Part shown: in pieces, positions 55,488 through 63,769 of the stretch
Numbering within the stretch: the stretch's first letter is position 1
Layout: every line of letters starts with the position of its first letter
Assembly (NCBI RefSeq): GCF_023631325.1
Contig: NZ_JALQDG010000042.1
Coordinates: forward strand, 186,001-250,000
DNA: 64,000 bases
Direction: 5' to 3'
Source: Caballeronia sp. INDeC2
Lineage (GTDB): Bacteria > Pseudomonadota > Gammaproteobacteria > Burkholderiales > Burkholderiaceae
Translations under genes and position numbers: made by a program
The notes under the pieces: model-generated
Seen by the model: only the letters and a program-made list of their open reading frames with translations
The model's database searches: none
What the model was told of the DNA's origin: nothing

Positions 55488-55993
55488 CGCTGCAACGTCC
55501 CTTCGTACACGTTGGCCTTGCCGGCTTCGAGATCCAGTTCGGTGCGCAGGTAGAGCCGCTCCGGAACCGGATGCGCATGCAGATCGCCTTCGATCATGAA
55601 CGCGAGCGCGTTGTGCTGAATGGCCGCGTCATCGGACCGGATCGCGCGCACGCGCAACGTTCCCGGCACGATGCGCGGCTCGAACGCACCGATGGCGTCC
55701 ATCATCATTCGTTCGATGCGCGCGACGTCGAGATTCGACGCGCTCTTGCCCGCGAGATCCGCGAAGCCGAAGTTGAGCACCGAATCCGCCACGCACGGAT
55801 AGCGCGCGATGTCCTGCGCCGATGCGATGCCCTGCGCATTGAGCAGCCAGCCGAGATCGCGCATCACGCTCGTGCGTTGCGCGCGCGCCGAGCCGGCCCG
55901 CTGCTCGCGTCCTTCGCGCGTGGCGTCGGGTGCGTGATCGGTTAGACGATCGAGCAGCGAGGGCTGAAGGCGATCCGCTTGTCTCATGCGCAT
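55484..55993 (-). CDS. tssE: T6SS baseplate protein TssE (gp25-like)
   Basis: A 169-residue lysozyme-like gp25 family protein. After a variable N-terminus (LQPSLLDRLTDHAPD) come SVMRDLGWLLNAQGI, VLNFGFADLAGKSAS and IERMMMDAIGAFEPRIVPG, the gp25 core. Two ATGs (55993, 55987) are possible and neither has a strong ribosome binding site; coupling to hcp seven bases upstream may compensate. It initiates sheath polymerisation on the baseplate. Confidence 0.93.
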   Translation of the reverse strand: MRMRQADRLQPSLLDRLTDHAPDATREGREQRAGSARAQRTSVMRDLGWLLNAQGIASAQDIARYPCVADSVLNFGFADLAGKSASNLDVARIERMMMDAIGAFEPRIVPGTLRVRAIRSDDAAIQHNALAFMIEGDLHAHPVPERLYLRTELDLEAGKANVYEGTLQR

Positions 55994-56000
55994 GGCCGGC

Positions 56001-56492
56001 TCACGCGGTCGCGTTGGCGGGGATGTTCCACTTGCTTTCGACCACGCCGCCTTGCGCCGAACCGGTGGTGGGGTCCTGCTGCTGATACGTGACGTGGAAC
56101 TTCTCGAAGTTGAGCGTCACCGTTTCGGTGAAGCGGTCCTCGCCGTCCGAGCCGCCCGTCGAGTAGTTCGTGACGAGCACCTTCTCCAGCTCGATCGTGT
56201 AGTACTCGAGCGGCTTGGTGCCGCCCGCCTTGCGCACGGTCAGCTTGCCGGTCGGGAAGTGCTTGCCGGTCGAGCATGCGGTGATGATCGAGGGCGTCGC
56301 GCGATCCGTGTACTTCGTGACCGAGAGATCGTGCACCGCGACCTTGCCGCCGCCGCCGCCCGTGCCGAGGTGCATCGTGCCCGATTGCGACAGGCCCCAG
56401 CTCCACGAGAGCACGTCGATCTCGTCCTTGTGCTTCGAATCGAGCGATTCGCCCTTGACCGTGTCCAGCTTCAGAAAAATATCGACTGCCAT
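56001..56492 (-). CDS. hcp: T6SS tube protein Hcp (TssD)
   Basis: A 163-residue Hcp. MAVDIFLKLDTVKGESLDSK, IDVLSWSWGLSQSGTMHLG, a short glycine run, VHDLSVTKYTDRATPSI, CSTGKHFPTGKLTVRKAGG and LEYYTIELEKVLVTNYSTGG are all family hallmarks. Hexameric rings stack into the secreted inner tube and chaperone small effectors. Its 51-base leader and position right after tssC match other Burkholderiales T6SS operons. Confidence 0.96.
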   Translation of the reverse strand: MAVDIFLKLDTVKGESLDSKHKDEIDVLSWSWGLSQSGTMHLGTGGGGGKVAVHDLSVTKYTDRATPSIITACSTGKHFPTGKLTVRKAGGTKPLEYYTIELEKVLVTNYSTGGSDGEDRFTETVTLNFEKFHVTYQQQDPTTGSAQGGVVESKWNIPANATA

Positions 56493-56543
56493 GACGTTTC
56501 CTTATCGATGAGTGTTGGATGACGCGTGAATCAATCAGGTGCT

Positions 56544-58052
56544 TCAGGCCGCTTTCGCAGACGGCAGCTTGGAGACGAGCCGCAACGACACGGTGAGTCC
56601 TTCGAGCTGGTAGTGCGGGCGCAGAAAGAACTTCGACGTGCAATAGCCAGGATTGCCCTCCACCTCTTCCACCACGACTTCCGCCGCGGCGAGCGGCCGG
56701 CGCGCCTTGGTCTCTTCGGACGAGTTGGCGGGATCGCCGTCGACGTACTGGAGAATCCAGTCCTGCAGCCAGCGCTGCATGTCGTCCTTTTCCTTGAAGC
56801 TGCCGAGCTTGTCGCGCGCGATGCACTTGAGGTAGTGCGCAAAGCGGCTGCACGCGAACAGATACGGCAGACGCGCGGCGAGATTCGCGTTTGCGGTCGC
56901 GTCCGGGTCTTCGTATTCGATCGGCTTGTTGAGCGACTGCGCGCCGATGAAAGCCGCGAAGTCGGAGTTCTTCTTGTGCACGAGCGGCATGAAGCCGTTC
57001 TTCGCGAGCTCGGCCTCGCGCCGGTCGCTGATGGCGATTTCGGTCGGGCACTTCATGTCCACGCCCCCGTCGTCGGTCGGAAACGCGTGGACCGGCAGGT
57101 TCTCCACCGCACCGCCCGACTCGACGCCGCGAATGCGCGAGCACCAGCCCCAGTTCTTGAACGAGCGGTTGATGTTGGCGGCCATTGCATACGCGGCGTT
57201 CGACCATGCGTATTTCGATGCGTCGGTGCCCGCGGTGTCTTCCTCGAAGTCGAATTCCTCGACCGGGCTCGTCTTCGCGCCGTACGGCGTGCGCGCGAGA
57301 AAGCGCGGCATCGCGAGACCGATGTAGCGCGAGTCCTCGGAGTCGCGCAGCGAGCGCCACGCGGCATGCTCGGGCGTCTGGAAGATCTTCGTCAGATCGC
57401 GCGGATTCGCCAGCTCCTGCCACGAGTCCATCAGCATCACCGCGGGATCGGCGCCCGCGATGAACGGCGCATGCGCCGCCGCTGAAATCCGCCCAATCTG
57501 CGTGAGGAAGTCCACGTCGGGGGCGCTGTTGTCGAAGTAGTAATCGGCCACCAGCGCGCCGTACGGCTCGCCGCCGAACTGGCCGTATTCCTCTTCGTAG
57601 AGCCGCTTGAAGAGCGGACTCTGATCCCACGCAACGCCCTTGTACTTGCGCAGCGACCGATGCAGATCCGCCTTCGATATGTTCATCACGCGCAGCTTGA
57701 GGCTCTCGTCGCTCTCGGTATTGGTGACGAGGTAATGCAGGCCGCGCCATGCGCTTTCGAGTTTCTGGAAGGGCTCCGCGTGCAGGATCACGTTGATCTG
57801 CGCGCTGAGCTTTTCATCGATGCGCGCAATCAGCGCCTCGATAGTCGAGAGCGCATCGTCGGAGACGCGATGCGTATCGAGCAGCGCTTGCTCCGCGAGC
57901 GTGCGCACGGCGCTTTCCACCGCTTCGCGCGCCTTGTCCGAACGCGGACGAAACGCCTTTTGCAAGAGCCGCTGGAACTCGCCGGATGCGTCGGCTTCCT
58001 GCGCTTCCGCTTGCTGTGTTTCTGCGGATCGATCGAGGTTGGTGTCTGCCAT
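56544..58052 (-). CDS. tssC: T6SS sheath large subunit TssC
   Basis: A 502-residue sheath protein of the TssC/ImpC family. Diagnostic segments are LESAWRGLHYLVTNTESDES near residue 95, DQSPLFKRLYEEEYGQFGGE, an RTPYGAKTSPVEEFDFEEDT stretch with NAAYAMAANINRSF, and the C-terminal NPGYCTSKFFLRPHYQLEGL. The ATG at 58052 follows tssB by ten bases. With TssB it forms the contractile sheath. Confidence 0.96.
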   Translation of the reverse strand: MADTNLDRSAETQQAEAQEADASGEFQRLLQKAFRPRSDKAREAVESAVRTLAEQALLDTHRVSDDALSTIEALIARIDEKLSAQINVILHAEPFQKLESAWRGLHYLVTNTESDESLKLRVMNISKADLHRSLRKYKGVAWDQSPLFKRLYEEEYGQFGGEPYGALVADYYFDNSAPDVDFLTQIGRISAAAHAPFIAGADPAVMLMDSWQELANPRDLTKIFQTPEHAAWRSLRDSEDSRYIGLAMPRFLARTPYGAKTSPVEEFDFEEDTAGTDASKYAWSNAAYAMAANINRSFKNWGWCSRIRGVESGGAVENLPVHAFPTDDGGVDMKCPTEIAISDRREAELAKNGFMPLVHKKNSDFAAFIGAQSLNKPIEYEDPDATANANLAARLPYLFACSRFAHYLKCIARDKLGSFKEKDDMQRWLQDWILQYVDGDPANSSEETKARRPLAAAEVVVEEVEGNPGYCTSKFFLRPHYQLEGLTVSLRLVSKLPSAKAA

Positions 58053-58062
58053 CGTGGTTCCT

Positions 58063-58581
58063 TTATTCAGAGTCGGACGCAACGCCTTCGGGCTTCGGCG
58101 CGGCCGCGAGCGCGTTCAGCAGCGCGGGGTCGTCGAGCAGTTGCGCGACGAGCTTTTCGGCGTCGGTCTTGCCGTCCATGTAGGTCAGCAGGTTGCGCAA
58201 CTGACTGCGCGCTTCCAGCAACTTCGCGAGCGGTCCGACCTTGCGCGCGATCGCGGCGGGCTCGAAGTCGTCCATGCTTTCGAAGGTCATGTCGACGCCG
58301 ATCTTGCCCTCGCCGGTCAGTGTGTTGTCCACTTGCATCGCGACGCGCGGCTTCATCGAGCGCAGGCGTTCGTCGAAGTTATCGATATCGATCTCGAGAA
58401 ACTTGCGATCCGCGACGGGCGGCAAATCTTCTTGCGGCTGTCCCGAGAGATCGGACAGCACGCCCATGACGAACGGAAGATTGACCTTCTTCTCCGAGCC
58501 ATAGACTTCGACGTCGTACTCGATCTGCACACGCGGCGCACGATTGCGCGCGATGAATTTCTGACTGCTCTCCTTGGCCAT
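58063..58581 (-). CDS. tssB: T6SS sheath small subunit TssB
   Basis: A 172-residue TssB/ImpB protein. MAKESSQKFIARNRAPRVQI and EYDVEVYGSEKKVNLPFVMG are followed by VLSDLSG, DRKFLEIDIDNFDERLRSMK and LAKLLEARSQLRNLLTYMDG, all characteristic. The start at 58581 is fixed by this conserved N-terminus; the open frame further upstream is the shadow of tssA. It forms the sheath with TssC and contacts ClpV when contracted. Confidence 0.96.
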   Translation of the reverse strand: MAKESSQKFIARNRAPRVQIEYDVEVYGSEKKVNLPFVMGVLSDLSGQPQEDLPPVADRKFLEIDIDNFDERLRSMKPRVAMQVDNTLTGEGKIGVDMTFESMDDFEPAAIARKVGPLAKLLEARSQLRNLLTYMDGKTDAEKLVAQLLDDPALLNALAAAPKPEGVASDSE

Positions 58582-58625
58582 CTGACGTTTCTCCTGGTTG
58601 AAAAAGCGATGCGGTGCGGCGCCGG

Positions 58626-59651
58626 TCACTCGGCCGCCGGTTCGACGGCTGACGCACCGATCACCTGAGTGAGTTGCGCGAGTCCTTCCGGCGCGAGGTC
58701 TTTCATCAAGTCGACGAACGACTTGTCGATGAGGCTGCGCGCTCGATCGAGCAACAACGGCACGGGGCTCGCGGGCTCGTGGCGCGCGTAGTACGCGCAG
58801 ATGCGCTCCAGCGCCACCGCAACGTCCGCACGGCTTCCGATGACGTCGCTCGATGCGGCTACGGGCGATGCGTTCGCTTCGACCGCTTGCGGCTGCGCTG
58901 CGGTCTCTTCGCTCACGGGCGCTCGCAGCAGGGACGATGCCTTTTGCAGCATGTTCTTGAGTGCGCCGAAGTCGGGAGCGCGTTGCGCGCCGACGCGCGC
59001 GCTCATGATTTCTTCGATCGACGTTGCGTGCGCCAGCGCGGCATCGAGCGCGGCTTTCGTGCGATGCCTTTGCCCCGCCGATGCCGCGAGCGCCGCTTCG
59101 ATTTCCGCGACGCTCATGACCGTGCGGCCTTGCGGCGCGATTGCGTCGCCGTTCGCATACGACCATTCGCGCAGCGTGATCGTCGAGCCGCGATCCGCGA
59201 GCGGCGCATCCGCGAGATCGGCAAGGATGCCGCGCGGATCGACCCATGAAGCAAGCGCGTTGATGCGCGCGGTCGGATCTTCGTCGCTGCGATCGACTTG
59301 CGGATGCGTGTGATCCCACTCGCCTTCGAGCAACGCGGCACTCAACGCGAGTCCGCCCGCGATGCTCTCGAAGCCTTCCAGCGCCAGCCGCGCCCGCGAC
59401 AGATGCACGATCACGCGCAAGTCGCGAGTGCGCGCCATCAACGCCGTGCCAATGGCATCCGCCGCTTTCCAGTCCGGCGGCACGGCGGCCACCAGCGTGT
59501 CGCCGTATTCGGCCTCGGGGCGTCCGCAAACCGCTTCCTCAAGTTCGCGGAATTGCGCGTCGTATTCCAGATCGGGGCCGCACGGCGCGTCGTCGCCTAG
59601 CGGAGCGAGCCATGCATTCCAGTCCTGATGTGCGGTGAGTTCAGTCGACAT
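58626..59651 (-). CDS. tssA: T6SS protein TssA
   Basis: A 341-residue TssA/ImpA protein, first gene of the leftward T6SS operon. The N-terminal ImpA domain shows APLGDDAPCGPDLEYDAQFR, LEEAVCGRPE and DWKAADAIGTALMARTRDLR. The C-terminal part contains RADVAVALERICAYYARHEP and VPLLLDRARSLIDKSFVDLM, as in short TssA forms that cap the sheath or prime the baseplate. An ECF-signature promoter lies 54-78 bases upstream. Confidence 0.94.
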   Translation of the reverse strand: MSTELTAHQDWNAWLAPLGDDAPCGPDLEYDAQFRELEEAVCGRPEAEYGDTLVAAVPPDWKAADAIGTALMARTRDLRVIVHLSRARLALEGFESIAGGLALSAALLEGEWDHTHPQVDRSDEDPTARINALASWVDPRGILADLADAPLADRGSTITLREWSYANGDAIAPQGRTVMSVAEIEAALAASAGQRHRTKAALDAALAHATSIEEIMSARVGAQRAPDFGALKNMLQKASSLLRAPVSEETAAQPQAVEANASPVAASSDVIGSRADVAVALERICAYYARHEPASPVPLLLDRARSLIDKSFVDLMKDLAPEGLAQLTQVIGASAVEPAAE

Positions 59652-59704
59652 GACGGTTTCAATGGAACGTGAAGCAAACGATTGACGTATCTCTCGCTTT
59701 TCAA

Positions 59705-59729
59705 AACATCCGAAGAGCGTCTTTATTCC
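59705..59729 (-). promoter_or_regulatory. ECF-type promoter of the T6SS operon
   Basis: On the minus strand GGAATAA, 14 bases, TGTT (then TTG), with the TGTT about 54 bases before the tssA ATG. Same signature and spacing as the promoters of the second anti-sigma gene and the kinase operon. It ties the whole T6SS operon to the ECF sigma factor at 34066. Confidence 0.65.
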
Positions 59730-59804
59730 TTGCTTTGATTTAGAGTCGCACTACTAATTATCTTTTCGGCGAGCCACGCCGGTGTCGGCGTGACCTGTCG
59801 GCCG

Positions 59805-60308
59805 CTATTGATAGAACACGTATGTGGCGATATACGGCGAGCTTCCCGATTCGTGCTCCACCGTGCACGGCGCCGACGGCTTCGCACCGCCCATCGTTTT
59901 CACACGCTGCACGTAGCGCACCGGGGAAAGCTGCCCCGGTGCGCCAGTCGAGCGCGCCCGAAGCAGAAGTTGCGGCACGCTGCCGGGCGCGTCGCTAGGG
60001 GTTTGCACAAGAACGCGTCCTTCGATGCGGCTGCCGTCTCGCGCTTCCCACGATGGCCCCGCCGAATGCTCGATCACCGCGACGCCGTGATCGTCGAACA
60101 AGGTCGCGCGCGGTTGCCTGAACGTCCAGCCGAGCACGTGGTTTGCGTCGTATTCGCAGGCGTAGATCTGCACGCCGGCTGCGCTCGCGCTGAAGCTCGC
60201 GCGCGCGTCGGGCGGCTCGATCGATTCCGCTTGCGCGGACCACGCGGTCATCGCCAGCACCACACCCGCTGCTATCGAAAGACGCGTTCGGAATGTCGGG
60301 CCAATCAT
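59805..60308 (-). CDS. DUF3455-family exported protein
   Basis: A 167-residue secreted protein. A Sec signal peptide (RLSIAAGVVLAMTAWSAQA) is followed by the DUF3455 domain: GVQIYACEYDANHVLGWTFR, RATLFDDHGVAVIEHSAGPS, WEARDGSRIEGRV, LRARSTGAPGQLSPVRYVQR and C-terminal ATYVFY. Two mature-part cysteines could form a disulfide. AGGGAGC precedes the ATG. DUF3455 proteins are of unknown function. Upstream is one arm of a divergent pair of ECF-signature promoters, so it belongs to the T6SS regulon by inference. Confidence 0.85.
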   Translation of the reverse strand: MIGPTFRTRLSIAAGVVLAMTAWSAQAESIEPPDARASFSASAAGVQIYACEYDANHVLGWTFRQPRATLFDDHGVAVIEHSAGPSWEARDGSRIEGRVLVQTPSDAPGSVPQLLLRARSTGAPGQLSPVRYVQRVKTMGGAKPSAPCTVEHESGSSPYIATYVFYQ

Positions 60309-60369
60309 GGCGATGCTCCCTGCTTGTGCTTGAGTCGTTGGGCGAATGCGGATCGGACCGCTCTTTCAC

Positions 60370-60395
60370 AACACCCGACCACGGCGGACTATTCC
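60370..60395 (-). promoter_or_regulatory. ECF-type promoter of the DUF3455 gene
   Basis: Minus strand GGAATAG, 15 bases, TGTT, about 62 bases before the DUF3455 ATG. Its -35 element is one arm of the perfect 9-base inverted repeat CTATTCCAT-N7-ATGGAATAG (60389-60413). Confidence 0.55.
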
Positions 60396-60406
60396 ATGCG
60401 TTCGAT

Positions 60407-60432
60407 GGAATAGTTCGCGCCGGCTGACTGTT
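60407..60432 (+). promoter_or_regulatory. ECF-type promoter of the 60469 gene
   Basis: Plus strand GGAATAG, 15 bases, TGTT, 37 bases before the ATG at 60469. The other arm of the inverted repeat, giving back-to-back divergent promoters. Confidence 0.55.
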
Positions 60433-60468
60433 TCCGATTGACTGTTAATTCTCGCGAGTGAAACAACG

Positions 60469-61166
60469 ATGAAGGCCAGAATGACCATCTCCAACCTGTC
60501 GATTCCCTACGAGCGCATCAGCATGGCCGGCGGGCGTCTGACGACCGAGCCGGCGGGACATCACTTCGATCTGAGCTTTCGCGTCGAGGTGAGGCCGCGC
60601 ATGCTCGGCCGCCTGTCGGGCGAGGACATCGAATGTCCGGTGCTGCAATGGAACGAGCGCATCGAATGGTTCGATTACGACACCGCCGCGCAGGCGTGGC
60701 GTTTCGTCGGCGAGAACGCGCGAGACATGTACGAGCATAAGCCCGACTCGAAGACTTTCAGGATATGGCATTCGTTGCGCTACCTGATGGCGACCGACGA
60801 CACCAACCATCCGCCCGCCGAACTCAAAGCGCTCCAGTCCGATGCGCAAGCGAAGCAATGGATCGCGCGCAACGGCTTCGCGTGGAACCTCGCCATTCGC
60901 GACATTCCGTCGATGGCATTCGCGGCGGCTCGGGCGGCGGCGGAGGCGACAGCCTCGTCACAGGCGACACGCGCCGGCGCGTCATCTACTTCGATCTCGG
61001 GTTCTCGGGTCACGCCGAGCGCGTCCGCTGCGTACAGATTCTGGAAACGCAACAAGGGCAACTCACGATCCGTCACCTGATACGCGGCGAGATTCAGAAG
61101 GCGACGGTGGATCATCCGGACAATCTCGAACGCTGGCGTTTTCAGTTGCGCACGGGGCACCGATGA
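60469..61166 (+). pseudogene. Frameshifted gene of unknown function, T6SS-regulon candidate
   Basis: The frame from 60469 (or ATG 60481) reads as a sound soluble protein to about residue 150 (NGFAWNLAIRDIPSM), then degenerates. From 60917 the +1-shifted frame continues convincingly (GGSGGGGGDSLVTGD, RRVIYFDLGFSGHAERVRCV, QILETQQGQLTIRHLIRG) to a stop at 61166. Restoring one G in the GG at 60915-60916 would join them into a roughly 233-residue protein with a glycine-rich linker. This is either a real single-base deletion or a sequencing error. I recognise no family. It has an ECF-signature promoter and its stop overlaps the next ATG (ATGA). Confidence 0.65.
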
Positions 61167-61384
61167 GCGATCTGGAAGCGGGAAGCTGGGATTGTGCCTC
61201 GGCGGGATCCAGCAGTGCGATCTACGACTTCCCGAAGAACAAGGTGTCCAGTTTCGTCGGGCCGAACGGGACACTCGCCTGTCATTGGGAAGACAATCCG
61301 AAGGGATATACGCCGGGCTTCGGCATCGGCAAACCGGTGCAGACGTGGTATCGAACGGGCGTGCCGTCGGATGTGATTCAGTGA
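61163..61384 (+). CDS. Small hypothetical protein downstream of the frameshifted gene
   Basis: A 73-residue soluble protein with no signal peptide (MSDLEAGSWDCASAGSSSAI at the start, HWEDNPKGYTPGFGIGKPVQ near the end), Gly/Ser/Trp-rich with two cysteines. The ATG overlaps the stop of the preceding frameshifted gene as ATGA, so it is translated only if the corrected upstream frame is read through. A partner relationship (for example effector/immunity) is possible but unproven; no family recognised. Confidence 0.6.
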   Translation: MSDLEAGSWDCASAGSSSAIYDFPKNKVSSFVGPNGTLACHWEDNPKGYTPGFGIGKPVQTWYRTGVPSDVIQ

Positions 61385-61485
61385 TGCGTCATGGAGCTCG
61401 ATGCGGTTCCTTCAACCAATTGGCTCGAGCCTGAAGGTATGCCGGTCGAATGCTTCTGATCAGGTACGGCGTTTGTGCCCTGCCC

Positions 61486-62433
61486 TCAAGGCCGCAGTCG
61501 GGTTTGATCCGGCGCCTCCAGACCCTGCGTTGCCCTTGAGAGAATCCAACGCTTGAAAGCGATGATCGCGGGCTCGTCGGCACGCTCCGTGTTGACGACC
61601 AGGGTGTAGTCGGGTCCTCGCCATGCAGGCTCCGATATCGGACACACGAGGCGCCCCGCTGCAATCTCCCGCTCGATGAGCGGCAGCGACGCCAGCGTCA
61701 CGCCGAGGCCTTCTACCGCAGCGCCCAGTTGAAGATAGACGTGATCGAAGTCGAGATGACGGGCGCCCTGCAGGCCAGGTGCGCCGGCATCGCGAAGCCA
61801 GTCGGACCATGCCATGCGCGTGCTCGTGGAGTGAAGGAGCGTGTGATTCCGCAAATCGGCGACCGTCCTGATCGGGTGACTGAGCAGCACCAAAGGACTG
61901 CAAGCGGGCAGCCGGAAGTCAGGCATCAGCGTCGTCGATATAAGTCCTGCTGCATCCTCGGGGCCCGAGCGCAGGCCGATATCGAAAGCGTTGCCGACGT
62001 AGCGCAATCTGCGTGAGGTCGTCGAGAGTCGCACATCGATGTCTGGATAGCGCGCCTGGAAATCCGCGAGACGCGGTATCAGCCAGCACAAAGCGAAGCT
62101 CGCCAGCGCGTTCACGCGCACGACACCCGTGATACGGCGCGTGATGGGTTCTTGCCGCAATCGGGTGACTGAACTGCTTAGACGCGCGAATGCGCCTCTG
62201 ACATCGTTGAGCAGGGCCGCGCCTTCGTCTGTCGGCACGACGCCGCGCGAGCGGCGCTCGAAGAGCGCAACGCCGAACCAGTCTTCCAGCAAGCGAATCT
62301 GTTTGCCGACGGCCCAGTGCGTGACGTGCAGATCACTCGCCGCCGCCGCGAAACTTCCCAGGCGCGCGACCGCCTCGAAGTGCCGCAACGCATTGAGAGG
62401 GGGCAGCTTTTCAGCGTCCTTGCCAATGTCCAT
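61486..62433 (-). CDS. LysR-family transcriptional regulator (GcvA-like)
   Basis: A 315-residue regulator. The helix-turn-helix region is LPPLNALRHFEAVARLGSFA with VTHWAVGKQIRLLEDWFGVA, and ALFERRSRGVVPT ends the wing. VRVNALASFALCWLIPRLAD and GLRSGPEDAAGLISTTLMPD in the effector domain match GcvA/AmpR-type LysR proteins. It is divergent from the MFS exporter gene, with a 124-base gap that should hold the shared control region. Confidence 0.92.
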   Translation of the reverse strand: MDIGKDAEKLPPLNALRHFEAVARLGSFAAAASDLHVTHWAVGKQIRLLEDWFGVALFERRSRGVVPTDEGAALLNDVRGAFARLSSSVTRLRQEPITRRITGVVRVNALASFALCWLIPRLADFQARYPDIDVRLSTTSRRLRYVGNAFDIGLRSGPEDAAGLISTTLMPDFRLPACSPLVLLSHPIRTVADLRNHTLLHSTSTRMAWSDWLRDAGAPGLQGARHLDFDHVYLQLGAAVEGLGVTLASLPLIEREIAAGRLVCPISEPAWRGPDYTLVVNTERADEPAIIAFKRWILSRATQGLEAPDQTRLRP

Positions 62434-62557
62434 AGGTGACTTTTTCTCCCGTCTGAGTCAATTTTACGTCAGTGGTGGCAAGTCTTGATGGAACCTAGAC
62501 TATGAGGGCCCCGTGAACCATTTTTCGGACTGTCGCTTCGACGATAGCGGTTGAACC

Positions 62558-63769
62558 ATGAGACTCTTTTCTTTCTCCTCTTCGACGGGTGTAGCCGATG
62601 AACCCGGTCGATCGCCCTCCGTTTCGCGCACGCGCGTATTGTGGGTCTCGTGCATGGCGCACGCGCTGCACGACGGTTACACGGACATGATCTATGCCCT
62701 GCTTCCTGTGTGGCAGGCGGACTTCGGTCTCAGTTACGGCGCACTGGCCATGTTGCGCGGCATCTATGCGGGCACGATGGCGACGCTTCAACTTCCCGCG
62801 GGACGTCTTGCCCGCACCTTGGGCACGCGCGCGACGCTCGCCTTCGGCACGTTGATGGCTGCGTTGGGCTATGCCATCGCTGGCATGTCCGGAACGCTGG
62901 TGGGCTTATGCATCGCGCTCGCCATCTCGGGCAGTGGCTCCAGCACGCAACATCCCCTGGCGTCGGGTGCAGTGTCGCGCGTGTATGGACGCAACGCCCG
63001 GGGACCCCTCAGCGTCTACAATTTTTCAGGCGATCTCGGCAAATCCGCACTTCCGGCAGCGATCTCTCTATTGATCACCATCATGCCGTGGCGTCATGCG
63101 CTTTGGGCCATATCGGCCCTGGGCGTTTTACTGGCGGCGGTGATTGCACTTTTTCTCCCGTCGATGCCGAAGGGCGAATCTCGCATCGAGGAAACGTCGG
63201 AACTAGGCGGCAACGGCTCGCGCTCGGGCTTCTCCCTGCTGCTCACAATCGGCGTGCTCGACACGGCCGTGCGCATGGGCTTGTTGACTTTCCTGCCCTT
63301 TCTCTTGCGAGCGAAAGGCATTTCGCAACCCATGATGGGCACCGCGCTCGCCCTCGTCTTCATGGGCGGCGCGGCCGGCAAGTTCGTTTGCGGGTGGATT
63401 GGCGCACGCGCAGGCGTGATCGGAACCGTGCTCGCGACCGAAGGCGCGACGGCAGCGCTGATTCTTGCGGTGATCGTCCTGCCGCTGACGCCCGCCATGA
63501 TCGTGTTGCCGCTGCTCGGCGTGATGCTCAACGGCACATCGTCCGTGCTTTATGGAACGGTGCCCGAACTGACTTCGATCGAGCGCACCGAGCGGGCGTT
63601 TGCGCTCTTCTATACGGGCACCATTGCTTCGGGGGCCATCGCTCCGGTTGTCTATGGTTTTCTGGGCGACCGATTCGGCGTACACGGCGCCACGATCGCG
63701 ACAGCAGCAACGGCGATGGCCATTTTTCCGCTGGCGCTCGCTCTTCGTCCTCGTCTGCGCACGCTGTGA
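62558..63769 (+). CDS. MFS transporter, fosmidomycin-resistance (Fsr)-like
   Basis: A 403-residue inner-membrane protein with about twelve helices. The N-terminal SCMAHALHDGYTDMIYALLP ('HxxxDxYxxxxPPLLP') and GSGSSTQHPLASGAVSRVYG are marks of the fosmidomycin-resistance family. YNFSGDLGKSALPAA is the matching middle loop. Exporters of this family are often under a divergent LysR gene, as here. The exported compound is unknown. Confidence 0.88.
   Translation: MRLFSFSSSTGVADEPGRSPSVSRTRVLWVSCMAHALHDGYTDMIYALLPVWQADFGLSYGALAMLRGIYAGTMATLQLPAGRLARTLGTRATLAFGTLMAALGYAIAGMSGTLVGLCIALAISGSGSSTQHPLASGAVSRVYGRNARGPLSVYNFSGDLGKSALPAAISLLITIMPWRHALWAISALGVLLAAVIALFLPSMPKGESRIEETSELGGNGSRSGFSLLLTIGVLDTAVRMGLLTFLPFLLRAKGISQPMMGTALALVFMGGAAGKFVCGWIGARAGVIGTVLATEGATAALILAVIVLPLTPAMIVLPLLGVMLNGTSSVLYGTVPELTSIERTERAFALFYTGTIASGAIAPVVYGFLGDRFGVHGATIATAATAMAIFPLALALRPRLRTL

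Noticed and set aside
57585..57600. TATTCC inside tssC
   Set aside because: Coding sequence without a TGTT at 14-15 bases; not counted in the regulon.
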